Below, piece by piece: positions 1-8,985 of a DNA stretch of 64,000 nucleotides. A model generated the notes under the pieces. It made no database searches. It worked only from the letters and a program-made list of their open reading frames with translations, and was not told the origin of the DNA. Every line of letters starts with the position of its first letter. Positions within the stretch are counted from its first letter, which is position 1. Location: NCBI RefSeq assembly GCF_015159595.1, contig NZ_CP063304.1, positions 1,488,001-1,552,000 on the forward strand, written 5' to 3'. The DNA is from Blautia liquoris. Its GTDB lineage: Bacteria > Bacillota > Clostridia > Lachnospirales > Lachnospiraceae. A program made the translations under genes and the position numbers.

Positions 1-1
1 C

Positions 2-532
2 AGCTTGATAATTGCTTTTCCTAAGATTGAAGATGCAAAACGTATCAGAGATGTTCTGTCACGGCATGATTTTTATGTGGATGCAGTATGTACCACTGCT
101 TCACAGGCACTCGGTGAGATAAATGATCAAGACAGCGGTGTTCTGATCTGCGGCTATAAACTTCCGGATATGTTTTTTACCGAACTTCACGAATTGCTCC
201 CGGACGGATTTGAGATGTTGCTGATCGCATCCGAGCGGGTATTGAGTTCCTATGAGGACAGCGGTATTATGTCTCTTTCGCAGCCGCTGTCAGTAAATGA
301 TCTCGTTGCCACTGTGCGGATGATGAATCGTCGGATTAAAATGGTCAGAAAAAACAAAAAGACACACAGCAAAAAGGACCAGTCCATCATCGATGAGGCA
401 AAAAGTCTTCTCATGGAACGAAATCACCTGACAGAGTCCGAGGCACATCGTTATCTTCAGAAACGAAGTATGGAAAACGGAACCAATCTTATTGAAACAG
501 CAGAAATGGTAATAACACTAATGAATTATTAG
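2..532 (+). CDS. ANTAR-domain response regulator, 5' end outside window
   Basis: The protein has a degenerate receiver-like N-terminal region and an ANTAR-type three-helix C-terminus. The tail (about residues 120-175) carries the typical ANTAR pattern of a helix ending in an A-x-x-LLMER stretch, then TESEAHRYLQKRSM and an IETAEMV helix. ANTAR proteins bind paired RNA hairpins to prevent transcription termination, so it probably acts on nascent mRNA rather than DNA. The reading frame stays open to the left edge, and a TTG at 5 is unlikely to be the true start, because relatives begin a few residues earlier with a similar S-L/I-I-I-x-F-P-K sequence. In related Clostridia such regulators sit beside nitrogen or glutamine synthetase genes, but that neighbour is not in view. 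The canonical phosphoacceptor aspartate is not obvious, so the receiver part may not be phosphorylated. Confidence 0.8.
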   Translation, partial: SLIIAFPKIEDAKRIRDVLSRHDFYVDAVCTTASQALGEINDQDSGVLICGYKLPDMFFTELHELLPDGFEMLLIASERVLSSYEDSGIMSLSQPLSVNDLVATVRMMNRRIKMVRKNKKTHSKKDQSIIDEAKSLLMERNHLTESEAHRYLQKRSMENGTNLIETAEMVITLMNY

Positions 533-550
533 AAAGGATGTCATTTGCGG

Positions 551-1768
551 ATGATCAAAGTAAATGAGAATTATCTGAAACTTCAGGGAAGCTATTTGTT
601 TTCCCAAATTGGAAAAAAAGTGAAAGAATATGAGGAGGAAAATCCGAACAGACAAGTAATTCGATTAGGGATAGGAGATGTGACGCAGCCAATTGCGCCT
701 GCAATCATCGAAGCTCTTCACAAATCCGTAGATGAGATGGGAAACAAAGAGACCTTTCACGGTTATGCCCCGGATCTTGGTTATGAGTTTTTAAGGAATA
801 CAATTGTAGAGAATGATTTTCAAAAGAGAGGATGCGACATATATGCAGATGAGATCTTCGTATCCGACGGTGCAAAGTGTGACTGCTCAAATATACAGGA
901 AATTTTCAGTCAGGACAATAAAATCGCTGTATGCGATCCGGTTTATCCTGTGTATGTGGATTCTAATGTCATGGCAGGGAGAACCGGTGAATATAATGCA
1001 TTGACAGGAACGTTTTCTGGTGTTGTCTATATGCCATGCACGCTGGAGAATGATTTCTGTCCCGAATTGCCAAAAGAGGCTCTGGACATCATCTATCTGT
1101 GCTATCCGAACAATCCTACAGGTTCGACTCTTACCAGAGAGCAGCTGCAGGTATGGGTAGATTATGCAAACCGCGTCGGAGCCGTTATCATATATGATGC
1201 CGCCTATGAGGCCTATATATCAGAGAATCATGTGCCGCATTCGATCTATGAGTGTAAGGGTGCGAGAACTTGTGCTATCGAGATGCACAGTTTTTCTAAA
1301 AATGCAGGCTTTACCGGTATGCGGCTGGGCTATACGGTTGTTCCAAAAGATTTAAAATCCGAGGAGGGGGTCGCTCTTCACAGTCTCTGGGCAAGACGTC
1401 ACGGAACAAAATATAATGGTGCTCCCTATATTGTTCAAAGAGCAGGTGAGGCTGTCTATTCACCGGCGGGACAAAGTCAAATCAAATCTCAGGTAGCCTA
1501 TTACATGAAAAATGCCAGAGTGATCTCTGAAGGGCTTAAATCTGCCGGATATACGGTAACCGGAGGCGTCAACGCTCCCTACATCTGGATGAAAACACCG
1601 AATGGTATGACCTCATGGAAATTTTTCGATGCATTACTGGAGAGGGCAAATGTTGTCGGAACGCCAGGTGCCGGATTCGGCCCTTCCGGCGAGGAATATT
1701 TCCGGCTGACCGCGTTTGGAACGTATGAGAGTACTGTAGAAGCACTGGACAGAATAAAAAAATTATAA
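551..1768 (+). CDS. dapL: LL-diaminopimelate aminotransferase (DapL)
   Basis: This class I/II PLP-dependent aminotransferase converts tetrahydrodipicolinate directly to LL-diaminopimelate using glutamate, bypassing the succinylase and acetylase routes to lysine and peptidoglycan. The N-terminus (IKVNENYLKLQGSYLF), the G-D-V-T-Q-P segment and the PLP-lysine motif S-F-S-K-N-A-G-F-T-G (Lys near residue 250) match the DapL family. Length of about 405 aa is normal. ATG at 551 is preferred because family members start at M-I/F-K-V-N-E-N. A TTG at 545 lies 6 nt from the AAAGGA ribosome binding site and cannot be excluded. The gene follows the ANTAR regulator by 18 nt, so the two may be co-transcribed. 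Confidence 0.95.
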   Translation: MIKVNENYLKLQGSYLFSQIGKKVKEYEEENPNRQVIRLGIGDVTQPIAPAIIEALHKSVDEMGNKETFHGYAPDLGYEFLRNTIVENDFQKRGCDIYADEIFVSDGAKCDCSNIQEIFSQDNKIAVCDPVYPVYVDSNVMAGRTGEYNALTGTFSGVVYMPCTLENDFCPELPKEALDIIYLCYPNNPTGSTLTREQLQVWVDYANRVGAVIIYDAAYEAYISENHVPHSIYECKGARTCAIEMHSFSKNAGFTGMRLGYTVVPKDLKSEEGVALHSLWARRHGTKYNGAPYIVQRAGEAVYSPAGQSQIKSQVAYYMKNARVISEGLKSAGYTVTGGVNAPYIWMKTPNGMTSWKFFDALLERANVVGTPGAGFGPSGEEYFRLTAFGTYESTVEALDRIKKL

Positions 1769-1827
1769 TACCCTTTACAAATATATGATTTTTGTGTATA
1801 CTACACAGAAATGTTAATAATATGAAA

Positions 1828-2080
1828 AGGCAATGAAGGAAACTCTGTACATGGAACTTGACAGGAAGCGGGTGTCACCGACTGAGAGCATCTGCATGAG
1901 AAGAAATGTACAACAGGGAACATTCCGGAGCCGTTCTGTCGAAATAGCAGTAGGCAGTTCCGAGGGGAGCACGTTATGCTCTTAAAGAGATACAACATAG
2001 GTTGTATAATGCGGGTGGTACCGCGGAATAAGATAATCCGTCCCGAAGTGTCGTTTGATACGATGCTTCGGGACATTTTT
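1828..2080 (+). promoter_or_regulatory. T-box leader upstream of aspS-gatCAB
   Basis: The leader contains the near-invariant T-box sequence GGGTGGTACCGCG at about 2013-2024, followed by an intrinsic terminator, so it is a tRNA-sensing T-box. Stem I appears to be closed by CTGTACAT (about 1844-1851) pairing with ATGTACA (1906-1912). An AAC triplet at 1912-1914, followed by A, sits where the specifier is expected on the 3' side of stem I, suggesting it senses tRNA(Asn). This fits the downstream genes, which together make Asn-tRNA by transamidation. The T-box call is firm; the specifier assignment is tentative because the fold was made by eye. Confidence 0.9.
2040..2080 (+). terminator. T-box-controlled intrinsic terminator
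   Basis: GTCCCGAAG (2040-2048) pairs perfectly with CTTCGGGAC (2066-2074), and ATTTTT follows. Its 5' arm lies just after the T-box sequence, so uncharged tRNA binding would favour the competing antiterminator. Confidence 0.9.
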
Positions 2081-2101
2081 ATATTCAGAAAGGAGTTATA
2101 T

Positions 2102-3433
2102 ATGAAATATATATATGGAACGATGGATCATGAGGATTTGACGATTTCTAAGTTACAAGATAAAGTCTATATAGGAACCAAGGTAACAGTAAAAGGCGCG
2201 ATACACGCTGTCCGAAACATGGGTGAAATCGCTTTTGTGATACTCAGGAGATGGGATGGACTACTTCAGACGGTATATGAGGACAGTTCCTTGGACGTCT
2301 CTGTTAATGAGCTAAAAGAGGGTGAAACAGTCTGTGTCAGAGGAATCTTAAGAGAAGAGAAGCGTGCCCCGGGTGGGATTGAGATCCTTCTTACATCCAT
2401 TCTGGTATTGTCAAAACCAAAGGAGACACTCCCGCTTGATATCTCAAAGTGGAAGCTTTCCGCTTCACTTGAAGCCAGGCTTGACCAGAGAGCAATTGCC
2501 CTTCGAAATATTCGTGAGAGATCGAAATTTAAACTTCAGGAAGGAATTGTCAGAGGGTTCCGTGAGTTTCTTTACGAGCAGGGATTTACAGAGATACACA
2601 CGCCGAAAATCGGTGCAAAGAGTGCAGAGGGAGGGGCAAACTTGTTTCGACTGGAGTATTTTCACAGACCGGCAGTGCTTCAGCAGAGTCCTCAGTTCTA
2701 CAAACAGATGATGGTAGGTGTCTTTGACCGAGTATTCGAGACCGGGCCCGTTTTTCGGGCGGAAAAGCACAATACGAAACGTCATCTAAACGAATATACG
2801 TCTCTTGATTTAGAGATGGGGTATGTAGAGAATTTCACAGATATTATGGAGATGGAGACGGGATTTCTACAGTACATGGTAAACTTGCTCGACAAAGATT
2901 ATAAAAAAGAGTTAGATCTTCTTGACATTAAACTTCCAAAAGTTGATGAAATTCCATATGTGACATTTACGAACGCAAAAGAACTGGTATCTGAAAAATA
3001 TCATCGGAAAATTAAAAACCCCTACGATCTGGAACCCGAGGAAGAATTGCTGATCGGACAGTACTTTAAAGAAGAGGACAATGCTGATTTTGTTTTTGTC
3101 ACGCACTATCCATCAAAGAAACGTCCGTTTTACGCTATGGACGATCCGAAAGATCCGACTTTCACTTTGAGTTTTGATCTTCTCTTTCATGGAATGGAGA
3201 TCACAACCGGCGGTCAGCGCATTCACGATTATTGCGAATTGTGCCAAAAGATGAAAGCGAGAAAAATTGAAGTAGATGGGATGCAGAAGTACCTGGATGT
3301 CTTTCGGTACGGTATGCCTCCACACGGCGGTCTTGGAATTGGACTTGAACGCCTTACCATGCAGCTTATCGGTGATGATAATGTCCGCGAAACGACGCTT
3401 TTCCCTCGCGATCAGGGGAGACTTGTTCCGTAA
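2102..3433 (+). CDS. aspS: Aspartyl-tRNA synthetase, archaeal/non-discriminating type (AspS2)
   Basis: This class II aminoacyl-tRNA synthetase has an N-terminal OB-fold anticodon domain (about residues 15-110) and a catalytic domain with motif 2 FRAEKHNTKRHLNEY near residue 218 and motif 3 GIGLERLTM near 412. It is about 443 aa and lacks the GAD insertion of bacterial AspRS, so it is of the archaeal/eukaryal type. In Clostridia this form is usually non-discriminating: it charges tRNA(Asn) with Asp, which GatCAB then amidates. The start is ATG 2102, 9 nt after AAAGGAG; upstream in-frame codons lie inside the T-box leader. The gene heads an aspS-gatC-gatA-gatB operon. Non-discrimination is inferred from context. 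Confidence 0.92.
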   Translation: MKYIYGTMDHEDLTISKLQDKVYIGTKVTVKGAIHAVRNMGEIAFVILRRWDGLLQTVYEDSSLDVSVNELKEGETVCVRGILREEKRAPGGIEILLTSILVLSKPKETLPLDISKWKLSASLEARLDQRAIALRNIRERSKFKLQEGIVRGFREFLYEQGFTEIHTPKIGAKSAEGGANLFRLEYFHRPAVLQQSPQFYKQMMVGVFDRVFETGPVFRAEKHNTKRHLNEYTSLDLEMGYVENFTDIMEMETGFLQYMVNLLDKDYKKELDLLDIKLPKVDEIPYVTFTNAKELVSEKYHRKIKNPYDLEPEEELLIGQYFKEEDNADFVFVTHYPSKKRPFYAMDDPKDPTFTLSFDLLFHGMEITTGGQRIHDYCELCQKMKARKIEVDGMQKYLDVFRYGMPPHGGLGIGLERLTMQLIGDDNVRETTLFPRDQGRLVP

Positions 3434-3462
3434 TCTAAGTAAAAAAGTAGGAGAATATGACA

Positions 3463-3756
3463 ATGGCTGAAAAAATAACAGATGAAATGATTAATTATGT
3501 ATCTATTCTTGCCAAACTGGACCTGGATGGAGATGAGAGAAATAAGGCAAAGGAAGAGATGCAAAAAATGCTGAATTATGTCGACAAGTTGAAAGAACTT
3601 GACACGGATGGGATTGAACCAATGTCTCATATCTTGCCGGTTGACAATGTGTTTCGTGAAGACGTGGTGACAAATGATGATGACCGGGACAACATGCTTG
3701 CAAATGCTCCTAAGAAAAAAGACGGCCAGTATCTGGTTCCCAAGACGGTAGAATAG
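3463..3756 (+). CDS. gatC: Glutamyl/aspartyl-tRNA amidotransferase subunit C
   Basis: GatC wraps around GatA and GatB and stabilises the amidotransferase that converts misacylated Glu-tRNA(Gln) or Asp-tRNA(Asn). The 97-aa sequence shows the family features: an I-L-A-K-L-D-L segment near the N-terminus, a helix ending in [18 protein letters not shown], and the terminal L-V-P-K-T-V-E. ATG 3463 is chosen because it lies 9 nt after TAGGAG; an in-frame ATG at 3457 would be only 3 nt away. It is 29 nt after aspS and 12 nt before gatA. Confidence 0.95.
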   Translation: MAEKITDEMINYVSILAKLDLDGDERNKAKEEMQKMLNYVDKLKELDTDGIEPMSHILPVDNVFREDVVTNDDDRDNMLANAPKKKDGQYLVPKTVE

Positions 3757-3768
3757 GAGGTGAAAAAG

Positions 3769-5211
3769 ATGGATCTTGGAAAAATTACAGCTGTTCAGCT
3801 GTCAAAAATGATACAGTCCGGTGAGATTACGGCAGTGGAGGCTGCTCAAGTGTCACTGAAAGAAATACAACAAAAGGAAAAAGATCTGAATGCATTTATC
3901 ACAGTGGATGAAGAAAAGGTTTTAAATACAGCCAGGGAAGTACAAAAAGGGATAGAAAATGGAGAGCTTACAGGATCGCTGGCCGGAGTTCCGGTTGCAG
4001 TGAAAGACAATATATGTACAAAAGGAATCAAGACGACCTGTGCCTCTAAGATGCTTTCTGATTTTACACCTCCTTATGATGCATGGGTAGTGGACAGGCT
4101 AAAAAAAGCCGGCGCGGTGATCATCGGAAAGACAAATATGGATGAATTTGCCATGGGAAGTACGACTGAGACCTCAGCATACGGCATGACTCGAAATCCT
4201 ATAAATCCTGAGTATGTACCAGGTGGATCATCAGGAGGATCCTGCGCGGCAGTGAAGGCCGGTGAGGTCAGTATTGCATTGGGTTCGGATACCGGCGGCT
4301 CTATACGGCAGCCGAGTGCTTTTTGCGGGGTTACAGGATTAAAACCGACTTATGGAACAGTTTCTCGCTATGGTCTGATTGCCTACGCGTCCTCATTAGA
4401 CCAGATTGGACCGATTGCGAAGGACGTGGGTGACTGTGCGGCACTATTATCTGTCATTGCCTCGCATGACCTTAGAGATTCCACTTCGGTGAATTTAAAA
4501 GATTATGATTTCACTTCTGCTCTTTGTCAGGATATTCACGGATTGAGGATAGGGATTCCCATAGATTATTTCAAAGAAGGTTTAGATTTCGAAGTGAGAG
4601 AGAGCATTCTGGAAGCGACAAAAGTATTAAAGGAAAATGGTGCAATTGTGGAGTCTTTTGAGCTGGGAATGACAGAATACGCCATACCGGCCTACTACAT
4701 GATAGCCTCTGCCGAGGCCAGCTCGAATCTGGAACGCTTTGATGGTGTAAAATATGGATACAGGGCGCTAGAATACGAAGGCCTTCACGATATGTATAAG
4801 AAAAGTCGTACACAGGGATTTGGAAGTGAAGTCAAACATCGTATCATGCTGGGAAGTTTTATATTAAGCTCGGGGTACTACGATGCTTACTATATCAAGG
4901 CATTAAAAGCAAAAAATATGATCAAACAATCCTTTGACTATGCATTTCAAAAATACGACGTTTTGTTGACACCCGTATCTCCCGGGACTCCTCCGAAACT
5001 TGGAACATCTTTAAGAGATCCTCTTAAGATGTATTTGGATGATATTTATACGGTTTCGGTGAACCTGGCCGGGCTGCCTGCCATATCTTTGCCTTGCGGC
5101 CTGAACCAAGAAGGGCTTCCGATTGGGATGCAGCTAATTGGCAATTGTTTTTCAGAGAAGACACTGCTTGGTGCTGCTTATAGCTTTGAAAAGGGGGTAT
5201 CATGCAGATGA
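3769..5211 (+). CDS. gatA: Glutamyl/aspartyl-tRNA amidotransferase subunit A
   Basis: This amidase-signature subunit releases ammonia from glutamine for the amidotransferase. It carries the Ser-cisSer-Lys triad in context: the AVKDNI lysine (about residue 77), GGSSGGSCAA (about 150-160) and the nucleophile segment SDTGGSIRQP (about 172-182). Length of 480 aa is normal. ATG 3769 follows GGAGG; the in-frame GTG at 3760 overlaps the ribosome binding site and is unlikely to be the start. The 3' end overlaps gatB, which indicates translational coupling. Confidence 0.96.
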   Translation: MDLGKITAVQLSKMIQSGEITAVEAAQVSLKEIQQKEKDLNAFITVDEEKVLNTAREVQKGIENGELTGSLAGVPVAVKDNICTKGIKTTCASKMLSDFTPPYDAWVVDRLKKAGAVIIGKTNMDEFAMGSTTETSAYGMTRNPINPEYVPGGSSGGSCAAVKAGEVSIALGSDTGGSIRQPSAFCGVTGLKPTYGTVSRYGLIAYASSLDQIGPIAKDVGDCAALLSVIASHDLRDSTSVNLKDYDFTSALCQDIHGLRIGIPIDYFKEGLDFEVRESILEATKVLKENGAIVESFELGMTEYAIPAYYMIASAEASSNLERFDGVKYGYRALEYEGLHDMYKKSRTQGFGSEVKHRIMLGSFILSSGYYDAYYIKALKAKNMIKQSFDYAFQKYDVLLTPVSPGTPPKLGTSLRDPLKMYLDDIYTVSVNLAGLPAISLPCGLNQEGLPIGMQLIGNCFSEKTLLGAAYSFEKGVSCR

Positions 5212-6638
5212 CAAAACAATATGAAACAGTAATTGGACTGGAAGTCCATGTAGAACTTGCCACAGAAACAAAGATTTTCTGTGGGTGTTCGACGGAATTT
5301 GGAGGCGAACCAAATACACATACCTGCCCGGTATGTACTGGAATGCCGGGGACTCTTCCGGTTTTAAACAGACAGGTGGTGGAATATGCTATGGCCGTTG
5401 GACTAGCTTCTAACTGCGGGATTAATCAGTATTGTAAGTTTGACCGCAAGAATTATTTTTATCCGGACAATCCACAAAACTACCAGATCTCTCAACTATA
5501 TGTTCCAATCTGTCATGATGGATTTATAGAGATCCTGACTTTGGGCGGGAATAAGAAGATTCGGATTCATGAGATTCATATGGAGGAGGATGCCGGAAAA
5601 CTGATTCATGATGAATGGGAAGATTGCTCGCTTGTTGATTATAACAGAAGCGGAGTCCCTCTGATTGAAATTGTGTCGGAAGCGGACATGAGAGATGCGG
5701 ATGAGGTTGTGGCTTATCTGGAGAAGCTTCGTTTGATTTTGCAATATCTGGGCGTCTCTGACTGCAAGCTGCAGGAGGGATCCATGCGTGCAGATGTGAA
5801 CTTGTCAGTTCGAGAATGTGGGAGCCGACAGATGGGAACGCGAACAGAGATGAAGAATCTGAATTCCTTTAAGGCTATCCGGCATGCAATTGAGGGTGAA
5901 CGCAGACGTCAGATTGAATTAATTGAATCAGGGGAACTGGTGATACAGGAGACGCGCCGATGGGACGATAACAAAGAGTATTCCTATGCCATGCGGTCCA
6001 AAGAAGATGCCCGGGATTATCGGTATTTCCCCGATCCGGATCTTCCTCCGATTCGAATCAGTGATGAATGGATGGAACGGGTGAAAAGATCTTTGCCGGA
6101 GCTTCAGCCTGAGAAACAAAAACGTTATGAAACAGAGTATGGACTGCCAACGTATGACGCTCAGATTCTGACCGGTTCACGCCAACTGGCTGATCTCTTT
6201 GAAGCCACTACTGCAATCTGCAAAAAGCCTAAAAAGGTTTCAAACTGGCTGATGGGAGAGACATTACGGCTCTTAAAAGTGTATGAATATGAGCCGGATG
6301 ATTTGTCATTTTCACCGGAGAACCTCGCAAAGCTGGTTCGGCTTTCCGATGAAGGTGCAGTGAGCAATACAGTTGCGAAAGAGGTCTTCGAAAAGATTTT
6401 TCTGGAGAACGTAGATCCAGAGTGTTATGTGGAGGAACATGGTCTTAAGACCGTAAAAGATACACAATTACTGACAGCGGTGGTTCACAAAGTTATTAAA
6501 GAGAATCCAAATCCTGTAGAAGAATATAAAGCCGGAAAAGAAAAAATTCTGGGATTTCTTGTCGGGCAGGTCATGAAAGAAATGAAGGGAAAGGCGAATC
6601 CTTCCGAGGCAAAAGAACTGATCAAAAAAACAATATGA
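5202..6638 (+). CDS. gatB: Glutamyl/aspartyl-tRNA amidotransferase subunit B
   Basis: GatB phosphorylates and amidates the misacylated tRNA using ammonia channelled from GatA. The N-terminal cradle starts with Y-E-T-V-I-G-L-E-V-H-V-E-L and includes a C-x-C-S/T-x(n)-C-x-x-C type zinc-site region (residues about 25-45), the family signature FDRKNYFYPDNPQNYQISQ, and RSGVPLIEIVSE. The C-terminus is a YqeY-like tail that recognises tRNA. The start overlaps gatA by 10 nt; ATG 5208 is an alternative with better spacing from AGGGGGT. Length of 478 aa is normal. Confidence 0.96.
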   Translation: MQMTKQYETVIGLEVHVELATETKIFCGCSTEFGGEPNTHTCPVCTGMPGTLPVLNRQVVEYAMAVGLASNCGINQYCKFDRKNYFYPDNPQNYQISQLYVPICHDGFIEILTLGGNKKIRIHEIHMEEDAGKLIHDEWEDCSLVDYNRSGVPLIEIVSEADMRDADEVVAYLEKLRLILQYLGVSDCKLQEGSMRADVNLSVRECGSRQMGTRTEMKNLNSFKAIRHAIEGERRRQIELIESGELVIQETRRWDDNKEYSYAMRSKEDARDYRYFPDPDLPPIRISDEWMERVKRSLPELQPEKQKRYETEYGLPTYDAQILTGSRQLADLFEATTAICKKPKKVSNWLMGETLRLLKVYEYEPDDLSFSPENLAKLVRLSDEGAVSNTVAKEVFEKIFLENVDPECYVEEHGLKTVKDTQLLTAVVHKVIKENPNPVEEYKAGKEKILGFLVGQVMKEMKGKANPSEAKELIKKTI

Positions 6639-6755
6639 TAAGATTGTGAGAGCTCGAAGAGCGTAACAATCTGTGTATCATTACATTCTTTCGCCTGATT
6701 GCGTCAGATCTCTTCCTGGCATATAGTATAAGGAAGATAAGTATGAGGCGGATAG

Positions 6756-7583
6756 ATGGAAGATGATTTGACAGGAAAGGGGATTGGCATTGCCTTTCTC
6801 GATACGGGTATTTTCCCTCATATAGATTTTGACGATCGAATTCTGATTTTCAGGGATTTTGTTAATCATATAGATGTACCTTATGATAACAATGGACACG
6901 GCACTCACACAGCAGGAATAGCGGCTGGAAATGGAAATTGTTCCTATGGGAGATACCGGGGTGTGGCACCGGGAGCTAATATTATTTCTCTAAAAGTCCT
7001 GGATCAGTATGGGAATGGGGATAAGGATCTAGTTCTGGAAGCACTCAACTGGGTACTTGTATATTATAAGAAGTATGGGATACGAATCGTCAACATATCT
7101 GTTGGTACGACAGAAAAAGATTATCATATTCACAAAAAGCTTATTGATGCGGTCGAACGAGTGTGGGATGCCGGTCTTATAGTGGTTGCAGCTGCCGGCA
7201 ATATGGGGCCAAAACCGGGAAGCGTGACGGCACCGGGAAGCAGCAGGAAGGTGATCACCGTGGGTTCTTCGGATATGATCACTTCTGCTCTGCCAATCTC
7301 AGGAAGGGGTCCCACGAGGGAGTGTATCAGCAAACCGGATATTGTTGCTCCTGGGGATTCGGTGGTCAGCTGTGCGATCAGACAGGGGAGATACACTGCC
7401 AAAAGCGGAACTTCGATGTCCACGCCTAAGGTATCAGGCGGGATAGCTCTCCTGCTCGAGAAATATCCATGGCTTACCAATCTTGAAGTCAAGGCCCGAC
7501 TGCTTGATACTGCAAAAGATCTGGGACTTCCACATAACCTGCAGGGACGGGGATTATTTCAGCTGGATGAATTTCTTACTTGA
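6756..7583 (+). CDS. S8 family subtilisin-like serine protease, probably intracellular
   Basis: The full subtilase triad is visible: Asp16 in LDTGI, His48 in NNGHGTHTAG and Ser220 in GTSMSTPK; the oxyanion-hole Asn is probably in the AAAGNMGP segment. There is no signal peptide or pro-region, and at 275 aa it is the size of a bare catalytic domain, so it probably works in the cytoplasm like the intracellular subtilisins, though the usual short inhibitory N-terminal extension is missing. It stands alone between gatB (117 nt before) and icd (118 nt after). Substrate is unknown. Confidence 0.9.
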   Translation: MEDDLTGKGIGIAFLDTGIFPHIDFDDRILIFRDFVNHIDVPYDNNGHGTHTAGIAAGNGNCSYGRYRGVAPGANIISLKVLDQYGNGDKDLVLEALNWVLVYYKKYGIRIVNISVGTTEKDYHIHKKLIDAVERVWDAGLIVVAAAGNMGPKPGSVTAPGSSRKVITVGSSDMITSALPISGRGPTRECISKPDIVAPGDSVVSCAIRQGRYTAKSGTSMSTPKVSGGIALLLEKYPWLTNLEVKARLLDTAKDLGLPHNLQGRGLFQLDEFLT

Positions 7584-7701
7584 GAAGAAATAGAAAATAC
7601 TTTATACTGTAATTATTGCAGGATTGGAAAGCACGAAGTGCAATGTAATTCAGGAGCATCACTACTGATAACCGATGATTAAGTTTTATCAAGGAGACAT
7701 T

Positions 7702-8910
7702 ATGAAAAAAATAAGCATGCAGACACCCCTGGTTGAAATGGATGGAGATGAGATGACACGCATCTTATGGCAGATGATCAAAGATGAATTGCTGTTACCA
7801 TTTATTGATTTGAATACAGAATATTATGATCTGAGTCTGGTTCACCGCAACGAAACTGATGACCAGGTGACCATAGACAGTGCAAATGCGGCAAAGAAAT
7901 ACAAAGTAGCGGTAAAATGTGCAACTATCACTCCTAATGCCGACCGTATGAAAGAATATGACTTGAAAAAGATGTGGAAAAGTCCGAACGGAACCATCCG
8001 TGCAATGCTGGATGGCACAGTATTTCGCTCTCCAATCGTGGTAAAAGGAATACAGCCTTGCGTTAAAAACTGGAAGAAACCGATCACAATTGCAAGGCAT
8101 GCTTATGGAGATGTTTATAAAAATGCTGAGATGGTGATACCTGGACCGGGAAAGGTAGAATTACTCTATGTACCGGAAGATGGAGAGGAGCAGACACTTC
8201 TGATTCACGATTTTAAGTCCGCCGGTGTTGTACAGGGACAGCATAACCTAGATTGTTCGATTTCAAGCTTTGCAAAAAGTTGTTTTGAGTATGCGCTTGA
8301 TACGAAGCAGGATCTATGGTTCTCAACGAAAGATACAATTTCGAAAAAATATGATCACAGATTTAAGGATGTTTTTGCTGATTTATATGAAAATGAATAT
8401 ATGGATAAGTTTAAAAAAGCCGGGATTACTTATTTCTATACGCTGATTGATGACGCTGTAGCACGTATTATGAAATCTGAGGGCGGATTTATCTGGGCAT
8501 GCAAGAATTATGACGGCGATGTGATGAGTGATATGGTGTCCTCTGCTTTCGGCTCTCTTGCCATGATGACATCCGTTCTTGTCTCTCCCGATGGCTGCTA
8601 TGAATATGAAGCGGCTCATGGAACCGTGCAGCGGCATTATTACAGACATCTGAAAGGAGAGGAGACTTCCACGAACTCTGTGGCTACGATCTTTGCATGG
8701 AGCGGAGCACTTAAAAAACGCGGAGAACTGGATGGGAATCGTGAAATGGTGGAATTCGCCGATCGTTTGGAAAAGGCTACACTTGCCACAATTGAGGGCG
8801 GAAGAATGACAAAGGACCTGGCTTTGATAACCACGATAAAAGGACCTGAAATCTTAAACAGCCGGGATTTTATCCTCGCTATACGAGAGATGTTAGAATC
8901 AAGGATTTAA
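7702..8910 (+). CDS. icd: NADP-dependent isocitrate dehydrogenase, eukaryote-like type
   Basis: The enzyme oxidatively decarboxylates isocitrate to 2-oxoglutarate, supplying glutamate synthesis in an anaerobe with a partial TCA cycle. The N-terminus [13 protein letters not shown], the [12 protein letters not shown] segment, the [16 protein letters not shown] substrate loop and [11 protein letters not shown] identify the 400-aa homodimeric subfamily seen in eukaryotes and some Clostridia rather than the E. coli type. ATG 7702 follows AAGGAG by 6 nt; upstream in-frame codons lack such a site. Confidence 0.95.
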   Translation: MKKISMQTPLVEMDGDEMTRILWQMIKDELLLPFIDLNTEYYDLSLVHRNETDDQVTIDSANAAKKYKVAVKCATITPNADRMKEYDLKKMWKSPNGTIRAMLDGTVFRSPIVVKGIQPCVKNWKKPITIARHAYGDVYKNAEMVIPGPGKVELLYVPEDGEEQTLLIHDFKSAGVVQGQHNLDCSISSFAKSCFEYALDTKQDLWFSTKDTISKKYDHRFKDVFADLYENEYMDKFKKAGITYFYTLIDDAVARIMKSEGGFIWACKNYDGDVMSDMVSSAFGSLAMMTSVLVSPDGCYEYEAAHGTVQRHYYRHLKGEETSTNSVATIFAWSGALKKRGELDGNREMVEFADRLEKATLATIEGGRMTKDLALITTIKGPEILNSRDFILAIREMLESRI

Positions 8911-8929
8911 TAACTAGGTGTTTCATTCA

Positions 8930-8985
8930 GATATGAGAAGAAAAACAAAGGCTTCTTATGAGGCCATTGTTTCTTCTCTTTATAT
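8930..8985. terminator. Bidirectional terminator between icd and the ABC-F gene
   Basis: GAGAAGAAA (about 8935-8943) and TTTCTTCTC (about 8969-8977) form the base of an imperfect hairpin that also pairs AGGC with GCC around a TTCTTATGA loop. It lies between two convergent genes and has A/T-rich flanks on both sides. Confidence 0.6.

Noticed and set aside
1976-2101. 42-codon extension at the start of AspS
   Set aside because: It lies inside the T-box antiterminator and terminator and ends at the proper ribosome binding site.
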